From the NCBI GenBank assembly GCA_003151595.1, contig PLXW01000065.1:1-21998 (forward strand): a stretch of DNA of 21,998 nt. The letters are read 5' to 3'. Positions 1-6,861 of this stretch are shown here, piece after piece. The number at the start of each line of letters is the position of its first letter. The stretch's first letter is position 1. Under the pieces are notes generated by a model. That model was not told the DNA's origin and made no database searches. It saw only the letters and a program-made list of their open reading frames with translations. Origin of the DNA: Myxococcales bacterium. GTDB taxonomy: Bacteria; Myxococcota; Polyangia; Polyangiales; Polyangiaceae. Made by a program: the position numbers and the translations under genes.

Positions 1-1
1 C

Positions 2-238
2 GCGCTTTCAGGCGACCGACAACACCTCGTGCCGGTGCTCTGGAGCACAGGCACGGGTGCCGACGTCATGAAACGGATCGCGGCGCCCATGGTGGGCGGG
101 CTCGTGACGTCGTTCTTGCTCGAGCTTCTCGTTTACCCCGCGATCTTCGCGATCTGGAAAGGGCGACACCTGCCGCCCGCATTGCAGGCCTCGCCGTCCG
201 AAGTCGCAAGCCTCGAGAACGCCGAGGTCGCGTCATGA
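2..238 (+). CDS. Heavy-metal RND efflux pump, C-terminal end (CusA/CzcA type), cut by window edge
   Basis: This is the 3' end of an inner-membrane RND transporter of the heavy-metal efflux (HME) family, which with a periplasmic adaptor and an outer-membrane channel exports Cu/Ag or Co/Zn/Cd by proton antiport. The stretch WSTGTGADVMKRIAAPMVGG followed by LVTSFLLELLVYPAIFAIW is the conserved last membrane-helix region of this family; a short hydrophilic tail and TGA follow. The residues just before VPVLW (GDRQHL) do not fit the hydrophobic helix expected there, so a frameshift near positions 10-27 is possible, but the window edge prevents a judgement. The stop overlaps an ATG at 235 (ATGA). 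The metal cannot be told from this fragment. Family call is sure; intactness is not. Confidence 0.85.
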   Translation, partial: ALSGDRQHLVPVLWSTGTGADVMKRIAAPMVGGLVTSFLLELLVYPAIFAIWKGRHLPPALQASPSEVASLENAEVAS

Positions 239-391
239 GCAACACCGAAGCTGTGGGACACTGGTGCCGTCGTTGCGCTGCTCGGCGCCGTCGTCGACAC
301 TGCTTCAACCCTGCCTCTTACGACGAACCGCAAGACGAAGTCGCCCAAGACTGCCGCACGTGCCGCGGCGATCTTCCTCGGGAGTGCCGTC

Positions 392-883
392 GTGCTCTTC
401 CCGCGCGTGGTCCGCGCGGAGGATGGCGCAACTTCCGCGTTGCGACCTGATGACGCGAACGAGCACACGATCGTCGTGGGCGTTGGCGGGGCCGGGGAGC
501 TCGAGCTTGGCGACCGCTCCCTGCATCTCGGTGGCAACGTGATGATCGAATGGGACGCGATCGAAGACTGGCTGGAGATCGAGGTGGGCGCATCGATGCT
601 GGCGACGAAGGGCGGTCTCGATATTCCCGTCGATCTGCTCGTGAAGAAGCCATTCACGCTCACTCGCTGGGCCGAGGTCATGCTCGGCGTTGGCCCTGAA
701 GTCGTGCACGTCACCGGGGCCACCAAGGGCACCTACCTCGGCGGCGAGGTCGCGCTCGATTTCATGTTCTGGCCGTGGGGTCGTCGCATCGGGCTTTGGA
801 CGGAGCCCGAATACGACGTCGTGTTTCACGACGGCGCATCAAGCGGGATCGGGCTCACCGGAGGGGTTCTCCTCGGCTGGTAG
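392..883 (+). CDS. Envelope protein next to metal RND gene, N-terminus disrupted
   Basis: The protein has alternating beta-strand-like segments (HTIVVGVGGAGELELG, GGEVALDFMFWP, GIGLTGGVLLGW) and ends in an aromatic residue, as small outer-membrane barrels do. From memory, proteins of this type sit behind CusA/CzcA genes in proteobacteria; that link is knowledge rather than something seen here. The start is problematic. The frame is open from 239, and codons 329-413 encode a good signal peptide (RKTKSPKTAARAAAIFLGSA then VVLFPRVVRA), but no ATG, GTG or TTG lies upstream in frame. The first usable start, GTG 392, falls inside the signal peptide. The ATG at 235 is in another frame. So either a frameshift lies between 235 and about 329, or a non-standard start such as CTG 311 is used. 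It may be a pseudogene. Confidence 0.6.
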   Translation: MLFPRVVRAEDGATSALRPDDANEHTIVVGVGGAGELELGDRSLHLGGNVMIEWDAIEDWLEIEVGASMLATKGGLDIPVDLLVKKPFTLTRWAEVMLGVGPEVVHVTGATKGTYLGGEVALDFMFWPWGRRIGLWTEPEYDVVFHDGASSGIGLTGGVLLGW

Positions 884-957
884 CTCGGCTCGACGCGGCT
901 TCGCACCCCAGAGTCTCGACACGAGCAGCCAACGGTCTCGCTGGCGCTCAGCCGCGT

Positions 958-1047
958 TCACCGCTGGAGCGCGATCCCGATCGCGAACGCTCGCCGGCCC
1001 ATAGCTTGCGCGTGTGAATGTCCGTGAGCTCCGTAGTCGTGCGTCAT
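958..1047 (-). pseudogene. Truncated cation diffusion facilitator (CzcD-like) N-terminal stub
   Basis: On the minus strand, ATG at 1047 is preceded by a good ribosome-binding site (GAGGCG, 5 bases away) and opens a 29-codon frame. It begins MTHDYGAHGHSHAQAMGRRA and continues FAIGIAL before a stop. The His-rich start followed by RRAFAIGIAL is the typical N-terminus of CzcD/ZitB-type zinc/cobalt exporters, where the first membrane helix follows at once. Here homology stops inside that helix after IAL, and no continuation was found in any frame down to 884. I read it as a gene remnant whose body was lost by deletion or rearrangement. It lies beside the RND fragment, which fits a former metal-resistance cluster. 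Confidence 0.6.
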
Positions 1048-1639
<592 letters not shown>

Positions 1640-1640
1640 T

Positions 1641-1656
1641 TGCCGTAGAAACGGCA
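1641..1656 (-). other. Short hairpin in the tRNA-Pro leader
   Basis: TGCCGT (1641-1646) and ACGGCA (1651-1656) form a perfect 6-bp stem with a 4-base loop, 1 base upstream of the tRNA 5' end. It would lie in the precursor leader removed by RNase P. Confidence 0.4.
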
Positions 1657-1662
1657 CCGCGG

Positions 1663-1691
1663 CTTATGGCGGTCCGCGACGAGAACGTCAA
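1663..1691 (-). promoter_or_regulatory. Sigma-70-type promoter of tRNA-Pro
   Basis: On the minus strand TTGACG (1691-1686) is followed after exactly 17 bases by CATAAG (1668-1663). This matches the housekeeping consensus at 5 of 6 and 4 of 6 positions. Transcription would begin near 1655, about 16 bases before the tRNA 5' end at 1639, a normal distance for a tRNA gene. Confidence 0.6.
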
Positions 1692-2077
1692 CGCCAAAGG
1701 CGCAGCTGTTGATCGTCTGCGGTGATTCAAGCGTGCTCGCGCGATCATTGAGCCCTTCACGCGCTCTTTCGGCGCGCCCGTTCGCACGACACGCGCACAG
1801 GCGCGACACAGTCCGGACGCGCGTCCAAAAATCGCAGCCCGGCCTTCCGACCCCCTCCCCGGCCCCCACAGCCCGCGCTCACGTCTCAAGACGTCTCCGC
1901 ACACCCCAAAACCTGAGCAACGACGCCTTTTTCCGCCCCAAGTCGCGCATTGCGTCACGTCTGGACTGGATTCCACTCACCCCCTCCGCCGCGCGCCGAA
2001 TTATCCAACGTGGTGAAATTATGTAAAAAAAGTGTTCCGCTTACCCTACACAACCCGGTATTCCTGGATTAAGCCCC
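1692..2077. other. Non-coding stretch upstream of the response regulator
   Basis: No convincing gene is visible. The segment changes from GC-rich, pyrimidine-rich sequence (about 1840-1880) to an AT-rich patch at 2000-2034 (AATTATCC, GAAATTATGTAAAAAAAG), the most AT-rich spot nearby and the likely promoter area of the downstream response regulator. I could not identify clear -35/-10 or -24/-12 elements. Confidence 0.4.
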
Positions 2078-2111
2078 ACTGTAACGAGGGCCACATGAAT
2101 ACTGTAACGAG
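2078..2111 (+). repeat. 11-base direct repeat upstream of the response regulator
   Basis: ACTGTAACGAG occurs exactly at 2078-2088 and 2101-2111, 23 bases apart start to start, roughly two helical turns. Both copies lie before the preferred start codon at 2185. That arrangement suits a dimeric regulator binding its own leader, but the operator role is inference. The first copy also supplies GAGG in front of the alternative ATG at 2095. Confidence 0.5.
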
Positions 2112-2184
2112 CAGCGCCACCGCAGCAGTCAGTCCCACCTCCGCCTCGTCAGCGCCCGCACCCGATTCCAAAAGGAGACGCACG

Positions 2185-2793
2185 ATGCCGCCCGAGCTTC
2201 CCGCGGTTCGCATTCTCATCGTCGACGATGACAAAGCCATCAACGACTACATGCAGACGCTCCTCGAGCGCGACGGCTTCCACGTCAAGACGCTCAACGA
2301 TCCCACGTTCGTCGAGGAAGAGGTCCGCACGGGCGGATACCACCTCGTCATTCTCGATCTGATGATGCCGAAGCTGGACGGCATCGAGGTGCTGCGGCGC
2401 GTGCGGAAGATCGACACCGACATCGCGGTCGTCATCTTCACGGGCTACCCGAACCTCGAGAGCGCGGTCGCCTCGATGAAGCTCGACGCGGTCGACTACA
2501 TCAAGAAGCCGTTCAACGTGGACGAGTTCCGCGAGGTGCTCGCGCGCGTCATGCGCAAGAAGGGGCTCGCGCGGACGCCGGAAGAGCAGCTGCATCGCGT
2601 GATCGGCGACACGATCCGGAACCTTCGCAAGGAGAAGGATCTCACGCTGAAGCAGATGTCGCGGCGCACTGGGCTGAGCGTTTCGTTGCTCTCGCAGATC
2701 GAGCGGGCCGAGTCGTCGGCGTCGATTTCATCGCTGTACAAGATTGCGATCGCGCTCGAGTCGAGGATTCAGGATCTCTTCGGGGAGTTTTAG
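2185..2793 (+). CDS. Orphan response regulator: receiver domain plus XRE-type helix-turn-helix
   Basis: This 202-residue cytoplasmic protein joins a phosphorylatable receiver domain (residues about 8-125) to a Cro/C1-like DNA-binding domain (about 134-196). Receiver landmarks are all present: acidic triad D14-D16, phospho-acceptor D58 in LVILDLMMP, T86 in VVIFTGYP and K108 in IKKPF. The second domain reads IRNLRKEKDLTLKQMSRRTG then LSVSLLSQIERAESSASIS, a standard XRE helix-turn-helix. I chose ATG 2185 because AAAGGAGA lies 6 bases upstream and the receiver starts at once. ATG 2095 or GTG 2032 in the same frame would add a low-complexity Ser/Thr/Ala head. No histidine kinase gene is nearby, so its partner is unknown. 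An 11-base direct repeat upstream suggests autoregulation. Most response regulators carry OmpR, LuxR or Fis outputs; XRE output is less usual. Confidence 0.92.
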   Translation: MPPELPAVRILIVDDDKAINDYMQTLLERDGFHVKTLNDPTFVEEEVRTGGYHLVILDLMMPKLDGIEVLRRVRKIDTDIAVVIFTGYPNLESAVASMKLDAVDYIKKPFNVDEFREVLARVMRKKGLARTPEEQLHRVIGDTIRNLRKEKDLTLKQMSRRTGLSVSLLSQIERAESSASISSLYKIAIALESRIQDLFGEF

Positions 2794-2819
2794 CTCACGC
2801 GTCTCGCCCACCCCCCTGC

Positions 2820-2841
2820 CCCCCTCCCGTCCGGGAGGGGG
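2820..2841 (+). terminator. GC-rich hairpin after the response regulator
   Basis: CCCCCTCCCG (2820-2829) and its exact complement CGGGAGGGGG (2832-2841) form a 10-bp stem with a 2-base loop, 27 bases after the stop codon, followed by GATTTAGG. The T-run is weak, so it may terminate imperfectly or be one of the dispersed C/G-rich hairpins of such genomes. Confidence 0.5.
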
Positions 2842-2869
2842 ATTTAGGCGCCCGATTCAAAGCACCGAC

Positions 2870-2893
2870 GGCCTCTTCGATCGAGAAGGGGCC
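2870..2893 (+). terminator. Second hairpin before tRNA-Met
   Basis: GGCCTCTTC (2870-2878) pairs with GAAGGGGCC (2885-2893) over 9 positions, one of them G-T, around a 6-base loop. A TTTT run follows at about 2901. It could back up the hairpin at 2820-2841 in separating the regulator gene from the tRNA. Confidence 0.45.
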
Positions 2894-2953
2894 GTTCGCG
2901 TTTTGTGCGTGCTAGCGACGCGCGGAACCGGTAGATACAGCGCCCTTGTTACT

Positions 2954-3027
2954 GCCGAAGTAGCTCAGTTGGTTAGAGCGGGCGTTTCATACGCGCTAGG
3001 TCGGGGGTTCGAATCCCTCCTTCGGCA
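2954..3027 (+). tRNA. tRNA-Met(CAT), probably elongator
   Basis: A full cloverleaf is visible: acceptor GCCGAAG (2954-2960) pairs with CTTCGGC (3020-3026), D-stem GCTC/GAGC, anticodon stem GGCGT/GCGCT (two wobble pairs) around loop TTCATAC, T-arm GGGGG/CCCTC with TTCGAAT, discriminator A. The anticodon is CAT. The G1-C72 pair argues against the initiator tRNA. The loop TTCATAC is the one I know from Gram-positive elongator tRNA-Met, so I favour that over the lysidine-modified tRNA-Ile2, which shares the CAT anticodon. The CCA end is not encoded (ACCG follows). Confidence 0.93.
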
Positions 3028-3036
3028 CCGAACTCG

Positions 3037-3594
3037 TTACTGGCAGGCGATCGGGTACGTCCCGCTCGGGTCCGAGCCGGTCGACGTGCCGCAGCCGTAG
3101 TACTTCTGCGAAGCGACCCAGCCGCAGACCTGGCCGCCGGTGCACTTCACCTCGTGAACGGCGTCGAGCTGGTTGCAGTAGTAGTTGTCGTTGCCGACGC
3201 AGCAGCCGACCCCTTGGTTCGTCTGAGAGCACGTGGTCGGAACAACCGAGACCGGCGAGCCGGAGTCGTGACCGGCGTCGACCGGCGGGGGCGGGGCGGA
3301 GTCGATGCCGGCGTCCTCGGCCGGGCTCCCCGAGTCGTCGCCGGCAGGGGCGCCGGTGTCGTCGCCGGAAGGGGCGCCGGTGTCATCGCCGGGCGGAACG
3401 CTCCCGGAGTCGGTCGAGAGGCGCGTGTTGTCGCTCCCGTCGGCGGTGACGTCGCCGGCGTCGAAGCCGGCTCCAGCCTCGATCGTCCCCGGCGCGCCCG
3501 GGCCGCCTGAGGTGTCGTTCGATCCCTGCGCGCAGGCTGCCGCGATCGCGAGAGCGCCGAGCGAGACCCAAGCAAAGAAGTTCCGTGTTCTCAA
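3037..3594 (-). CDS. Secreted lipoprotein with Asp/Gly repeats and Cys-rich C-terminus
   Basis: This 185-residue protein begins with a lipoprotein-like signal (MRTRNFF, then AWVSLGALAIAAAC, acylated Cys at 21, though the -3 residue is Ala). Residues about 22-115 are low-complexity Asp/Gly/Ser/Pro with an 8-residue repeat (GDDTGAPS, GDDTGAPA, GDDSGSPA). The last 65 residues carry eight cysteines (TCSQ, GCC, YYC, KC, VC, GC, AC) and end in DPSGTYPIACQ, a C-terminal signature I associate with myxobacterial secreted proteins. Function is unknown; a surface-anchored, disulfide-bonded domain on a flexible stalk is the likely form. The only in-frame start is TTG 3594, with no good ribosome-binding site. 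It ends 10 bases after tRNA-Met, on the opposite strand. Confidence 0.85.
   Translation of the reverse strand: MRTRNFFAWVSLGALAIAAACAQGSNDTSGGPGAPGTIEAGAGFDAGDVTADGSDNTRLSTDSGSVPPGDDTGAPSGDDTGAPAGDDSGSPAEDAGIDSAPPPPVDAGHDSGSPVSVVPTTCSQTNQGVGCCVGNDNYYCNQLDAVHEVKCTGGQVCGWVASQKYYGCGTSTGSDPSGTYPIACQ
3335..3406 (-). repeat. 24-base tandem repeat inside the lipoprotein gene
   Basis: Units at 3335-3358 and 3359-3382 differ at a single base, and a diverged third unit follows (3383-3406). Each unit encodes 8 residues of the GDDTGAP type. Such in-frame repeats can expand or contract without breaking the gene, changing stalk length. Confidence 0.85.
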
Positions 3595-3690
3595 GGTCGG
3601 TGCGTCAGCTTACCAGACGTAACGGCGCGCGCAGCCCGGGGGCGAGGATCGTGCACCATCGCCCTACGCGCCCGCGTACCATGGGCCACG

Positions 3691-5040
3691 GTGTCCGATA
3701 GCGCGCCGGGAGTCTTCGAGAGTCCGCCGGCCTCCAGTCAGATGGAGGACACCGGGAGCTTCTTGCCCGGTGACTTCGAGCGGCAGTACGAGGACCTCTT
3801 CGCCGAAGCGCTGGCCGAAGGGGAGATCACGCAGCAAGAGCGGCATCGGCTCGACCTGGCGGCGAGGGCGCTGGGGCTCGATGCCGGTCGCGTTGGACGC
3901 CTGGAGCAAGCGCTCCTGAATGCGTACGAGGCGCACGCGGCGATCACGCTCGTCGATCGCGCGGATCCGAGCTCGCTGGCCGACGCCGAGCCGCACACGC
4001 GGCGGCCCGACTCGGGGCTCGAGATCGATGACGATCGGCCGACGCCGATCTCGTTCCTGGCGCCGCTGCCTGACGAGAACGCGATGCTGCACGACCGCTT
4101 CGCGCTGTGCGGAGAGGCCAAGGATCTCGACGGGCAGTTCTGCACGGCCGCCGTGCTCGTGCGCCGGAAGAAGGCGACGCGCGCCGAGACGAGCGTGTAC
4201 GAGGCGCATCGCGCGCAGATTCCGTCGCGGCCGGCGCGATCGCTGACGACCGAAGCGTGGCAGCGGCTGTTCCATCCCGACGAAGAGCGGACGACGGGCG
4301 ACGTGTTCGCGGTGATCGCGTCGGCGGCCCTGCTGGGGCGAATCTCGGCGATGCGGCGCGATCGATCGCTCCCGGTGCTCGACAACGACAAGAAGCAGGA
4401 GCCGCACTCGTCGACCATCAGCGCGGTGCGCGCGATCGCGTGGTCGGCCGCGACGCTCGGACTGCGTACGCCGCCGATCTACGTCGACGCCGCCGAGCCG
4501 CTGCCGTTCGAGATCGTCCCCGCGTTGCCGCCGGCGATCCGCGTGGGCGGCCCGATGCTGAGCGGGCAGAGCGCGACGCAGCTGGCGTTTCATTGCGGAA
4601 GGCAGCTCACGTGGCTCCGCGAAGAGCACTTCGTGTGCACGCTGGTGCCGTCGATCGCGTACCTCGAAGAGGTCTTCCTGGCCGCGATGTCGATCGGCGC
4701 GCCGCAGGTGGAGCTGCTCCCCGAGGTGCGCGCGCGTATCGCGCTCGTGGCCGAGGCGATCATGCCGGTGCTCGATGAGCCGCGCCTCGCACGATTGCAG
4801 CTGCACGTCGGGCGATTCATCGCGCAAGGGGGACGAACGAGCCTGCGACGGTGGGCGCAGGCCGCGGAGTGGACGGCGCTGCGCGCGGGGCTTCTCTTGT
4901 GCGGCGACTTGCAGACGGCGTGCGACGCGGTTCAAGGCGAAGCGAACGCGCAAGATCGCGTGCGCGAGCTCGAGCGATTCTGGGCCGGCGAGGACGCCAC
5001 GTTCTTGCGGCGCGAGCTGGGCACGGCCGTCGGGATGTGA
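3691..5040 (+). CDS. TerB-like plus degenerate M48-like domain protein
   Basis: This is a 449-residue protein with no signal peptide or membrane helix, so probably cytoplasmic. Residues about 30-82 (YEDLFAEALAEGEITQQERH, then RLDLAARALGLD) resemble the acidic helical TerB-like fold (A-GEIT--ER). Residues about 259-313 (TPPIYVDAAEP, AIRVGGPMLSG, TQLAFHCGRQLTWLREEHF) follow the order of the M48 peptidase core (strand, LL-gl-, eL-f-lgHElgH---gH). The zinc-binding HExxH is replaced by GRQLTW, so it should not be a protease. Both domain calls are by eye. Start is GTG 3691; the nearby ATG 3680 is in another frame. A Ser/Thr kinase and a lipoprotein follow on the same strand, so it may be a partner or substrate of that kinase. 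Real gene: sure; function unknown. Confidence 0.85.
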   Translation: MSDSAPGVFESPPASSQMEDTGSFLPGDFERQYEDLFAEALAEGEITQQERHRLDLAARALGLDAGRVGRLEQALLNAYEAHAAITLVDRADPSSLADAEPHTRRPDSGLEIDDDRPTPISFLAPLPDENAMLHDRFALCGEAKDLDGQFCTAAVLVRRKKATRAETSVYEAHRAQIPSRPARSLTTEAWQRLFHPDEERTTGDVFAVIASAALLGRISAMRRDRSLPVLDNDKKQEPHSSTISAVRAIAWSAATLGLRTPPIYVDAAEPLPFEIVPALPPAIRVGGPMLSGQSATQLAFHCGRQLTWLREEHFVCTLVPSIAYLEEVFLAAMSIGAPQVELLPEVRARIALVAEAIMPVLDEPRLARLQLHVGRFIAQGGRTSLRRWAQAAEWTALRAGLLLCGDLQTACDAVQGEANAQDRVRELERFWAGEDATFLRRELGTAVGM

Positions 5041-5181
5041 GCGGGTTGCGCCGGCTGTAAGCGGGCGCGAGACGCGCACCGTCGCCACGCGCGCACCATC
5101 CTGCCTCGGTGCCCGAGACGCACGCGAGCGGCATTCGCGCCGAAGGTCGAGCCGGCACATCGGGTGCACCGCTCGAGGACG

Positions 5182-6411
5182 ATGCTCGCTTCACCTCTTG
5201 CCTGGAGCGCGGACGCTTCGACGGAGGTGCCGTTCCTCCACGGAGGTGACGTGCTCGGGGACAAGTATCTCCTTGTCGAGCCCATCGGTGCCGGCGGAAT
5301 GGGCCAGGTGTGGCTCGCGCGCAACCTGGCGACGGGGGCCGAGGTCGCCGCCAAGGTCCTGCTCTCGTCGCGACTGACCTCCGCGCCCGGGATCGCGCGC
5401 TTTCGTCGCGAAGCTCACGCGACCGCGTCGCTCGCGCATCGGGCGATCGTTCGCATCTTCGACCTGGTGGAGCTCGACCCGTCGTGTGGGTCGCTGGTGA
5501 TGGTGATGGAGCTGCTGCGCGGACGAACGCTCGCGCAGCGCATCGAGCACCAGGGGCCGCTCTCGCTCGACGAGACGCTCGCGATCGTTCTTCCGATCCT
5601 CTCGGCGCTCAGTCATGCGCACGCGCTCGGGATCGTCCATCGCGATCTCAAGCCCGACAACATCCTGCTCGCGCAGGATCCGGACGGACTCCTGATGCCC
5701 AAGATCCTCGACTTCGGGATCTCGAAGATGCTGCGCGAAGGTGAGCGGCAGATCACGGGCGCCAACGAGATCGTGGGCACGCTCAGCTACATGTCTCCCG
5801 AGCAGGCGCGCGGGTTGGCGATCGACGCGCGGAGCGACGTGTTCTCGATCGGCATCCTGCTCTACGAGTGCCTCACGGGCGTGAACCCGTTCGTCGGCGA
5901 GGCGCCCGTGAGCATCGACTCGATGCTAAACGCGCTCTTCAACTCCGTGGTCCAGCCCTCGCCACGGATCCCCGAGGCGATCTGGCCGGTGATTCAACGC
6001 GCGCTCGCCGTTCGCGCCGATGAACGCTTCGCCACTGCGGCGGCGGTCGCCGACGCGCTGAAGATCGCGGCGCCGTCGGCGTCGGCCTTCGATTGGCACC
6101 CGTCGCTGGCTCACGCGCGTGAGACAATCACGCTCCGTCCACCCCAGCTGCGTTCGCGCCCTCGGATCGCGGCAGCGGGGATCGCCGTCGCCCTCGTCGT
6201 GCTTGCGTGCGCCGCAGCGACGCGATCGACCCCGCGTGGGGCGGCGGCCGCGACCGAGCGCGCGGTCGCGGCGAAGCACGTCGCGCGAACGGTCGACGCG
6301 CTCGCGCTCGCGAGTCCCTCCGCCGCAGACTCTGCCCCCGCTCCGGCTCCGGCGACGCTTCGACCGAGGCGTCTGGACGACTTCAACGTCGCTCGGAAGC
6401 CCGGATTCTGA
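5182..6411 (+). CDS. Transmembrane Ser/Thr protein kinase
   Basis: This is a Hanks-type (PknB-like) kinase of 409 residues. The catalytic domain (about 28-300) has the Gly loop GAGGMG (36-41), ATP-anchoring K58 in VAAKV, catalytic HRDLKPDN with D155, DFG with D177, and GTLSYMSPEQ in the activation segment, so it should be active. A membrane helix (about 329-348, IAAAGIAVALVVLACAAA) separates it from a roughly 60-residue Ala/Pro-rich tail outside the cytoplasm, too short for a clear ligand-binding domain. I chose ATG 5182, preceded by GAGGAC; GTG 5164 would add six residues. The gene upstream ends 141 bases before, and the downstream lipoprotein starts 2 bases after its stop, implying one transcript and translational coupling with that lipoprotein. 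Confidence 0.95.
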   Translation: MLASPLAWSADASTEVPFLHGGDVLGDKYLLVEPIGAGGMGQVWLARNLATGAEVAAKVLLSSRLTSAPGIARFRREAHATASLAHRAIVRIFDLVELDPSCGSLVMVMELLRGRTLAQRIEHQGPLSLDETLAIVLPILSALSHAHALGIVHRDLKPDNILLAQDPDGLLMPKILDFGISKMLREGERQITGANEIVGTLSYMSPEQARGLAIDARSDVFSIGILLYECLTGVNPFVGEAPVSIDSMLNALFNSVVQPSPRIPEAIWPVIQRALAVRADERFATAAAVADALKIAAPSASAFDWHPSLAHARETITLRPPQLRSRPRIAAAGIAVALVVLACAAATRSTPRGAAAATERAVAAKHVARTVDALALASPSAADSAPAPAPATLRPRRLDDFNVARKPGF

Positions 6412-6413
6412 TC

Positions 6414-6854
6414 ATGCCGCGATCGATCGCCTGGCTCGTGCTCGTCGTCGCGTGTGCGGGATGCGAAGCGGTCCCCGAGCTGGATTTCGAGGAGCCGGAC
6501 GGCGGAAGCGTCGCTTCGGGATCGACGACCGGGGCCGACTCGCGGAGCGACGGCGGAGTCGGTGCGCTCTTCGACGCCGAGGCGCACGACGCTCCGTCCA
6601 TTCCCACCGCCGACAGCGGACCCGTCCACGCGGACTCGGGAGGCCCGCCCAAGGTCGACGCGGGATCGACGAGCTGCCCGTCGCACGTCCCTGCGGGCGC
6701 CGACGGTTGCTGCGGCGCGGTACCGTGCGTCGGCGACAAGTGCCAGACGCGGTGCATGCAGTGCGGGGCGTGTGCCGATTCGTTCTGTTGCGTGTCGAAC
6801 GGAATGGGGCACGTGACGACCTGCGCGGCGAGCGCCGGCGCCTGCCCGAACTGA
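6414..6854 (+). CDS. Small Cys-rich lipoprotein coupled to the kinase gene
   Basis: This 146-residue protein opens with MPRSIAWLVLVVACAGCEA, a lipoprotein signal; Cys14 (VVAC) or Cys17 would be acylated. Residues 18-90 are Asp/Ser/Gly-rich low complexity. The last 60 residues contain 12 cysteines, including two CC pairs (DGCCGAVPC, CMQCGACADSFCC), suggesting a compact disulfide-bonded or metal-binding knot. ATG 6414 lies 2 bases after the kinase stop, so the two are almost certainly co-translated. It may be an outside partner of the kinase tail, but that is inference from position only. No family recognised. It ends 7 bases from the stop of the convergent TonB-family gene; a GGCGCC inverted repeat (6837-6842, 6857-6862) straddles the junction. 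Confidence 0.85.
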   Translation: MPRSIAWLVLVVACAGCEAVPELDFEEPDGGSVASGSTTGADSRSDGGVGALFDAEAHDAPSIPTADSGPVHADSGGPPKVDAGSTSCPSHVPAGADGCCGAVPCVGDKCQTRCMQCGACADSFCCVSNGMGHVTTCAASAGACPN

Positions 6855-6861
6855 CCGGCGC

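Noticed and set aside
1686..1691. Possible plus-strand use of the promoter near tRNA-Pro
   Set aside because: The -35/-10 pair with 17-base spacing only exists on the minus strand, leading to the tRNA.
1709..2026. Plus-strand frame of 105 codons before the response regulator
   Set aside because: Ser/Arg/Pro-rich, no ribosome-binding site or motif, and it covers the AT-rich promoter-like patch.
2996..3232. Minus-strand frame ending PKEGFEPPT
   Set aside because: Its end is the antisense of tRNA-Met and the rest overlaps the lipoprotein gene in another frame; Arg-rich shadow composition.
3335..3406. Short regular repeats as a CRISPR array
   Set aside because: Units are head-to-tail without spacers and encode a protein stalk in frame; no cas genes.
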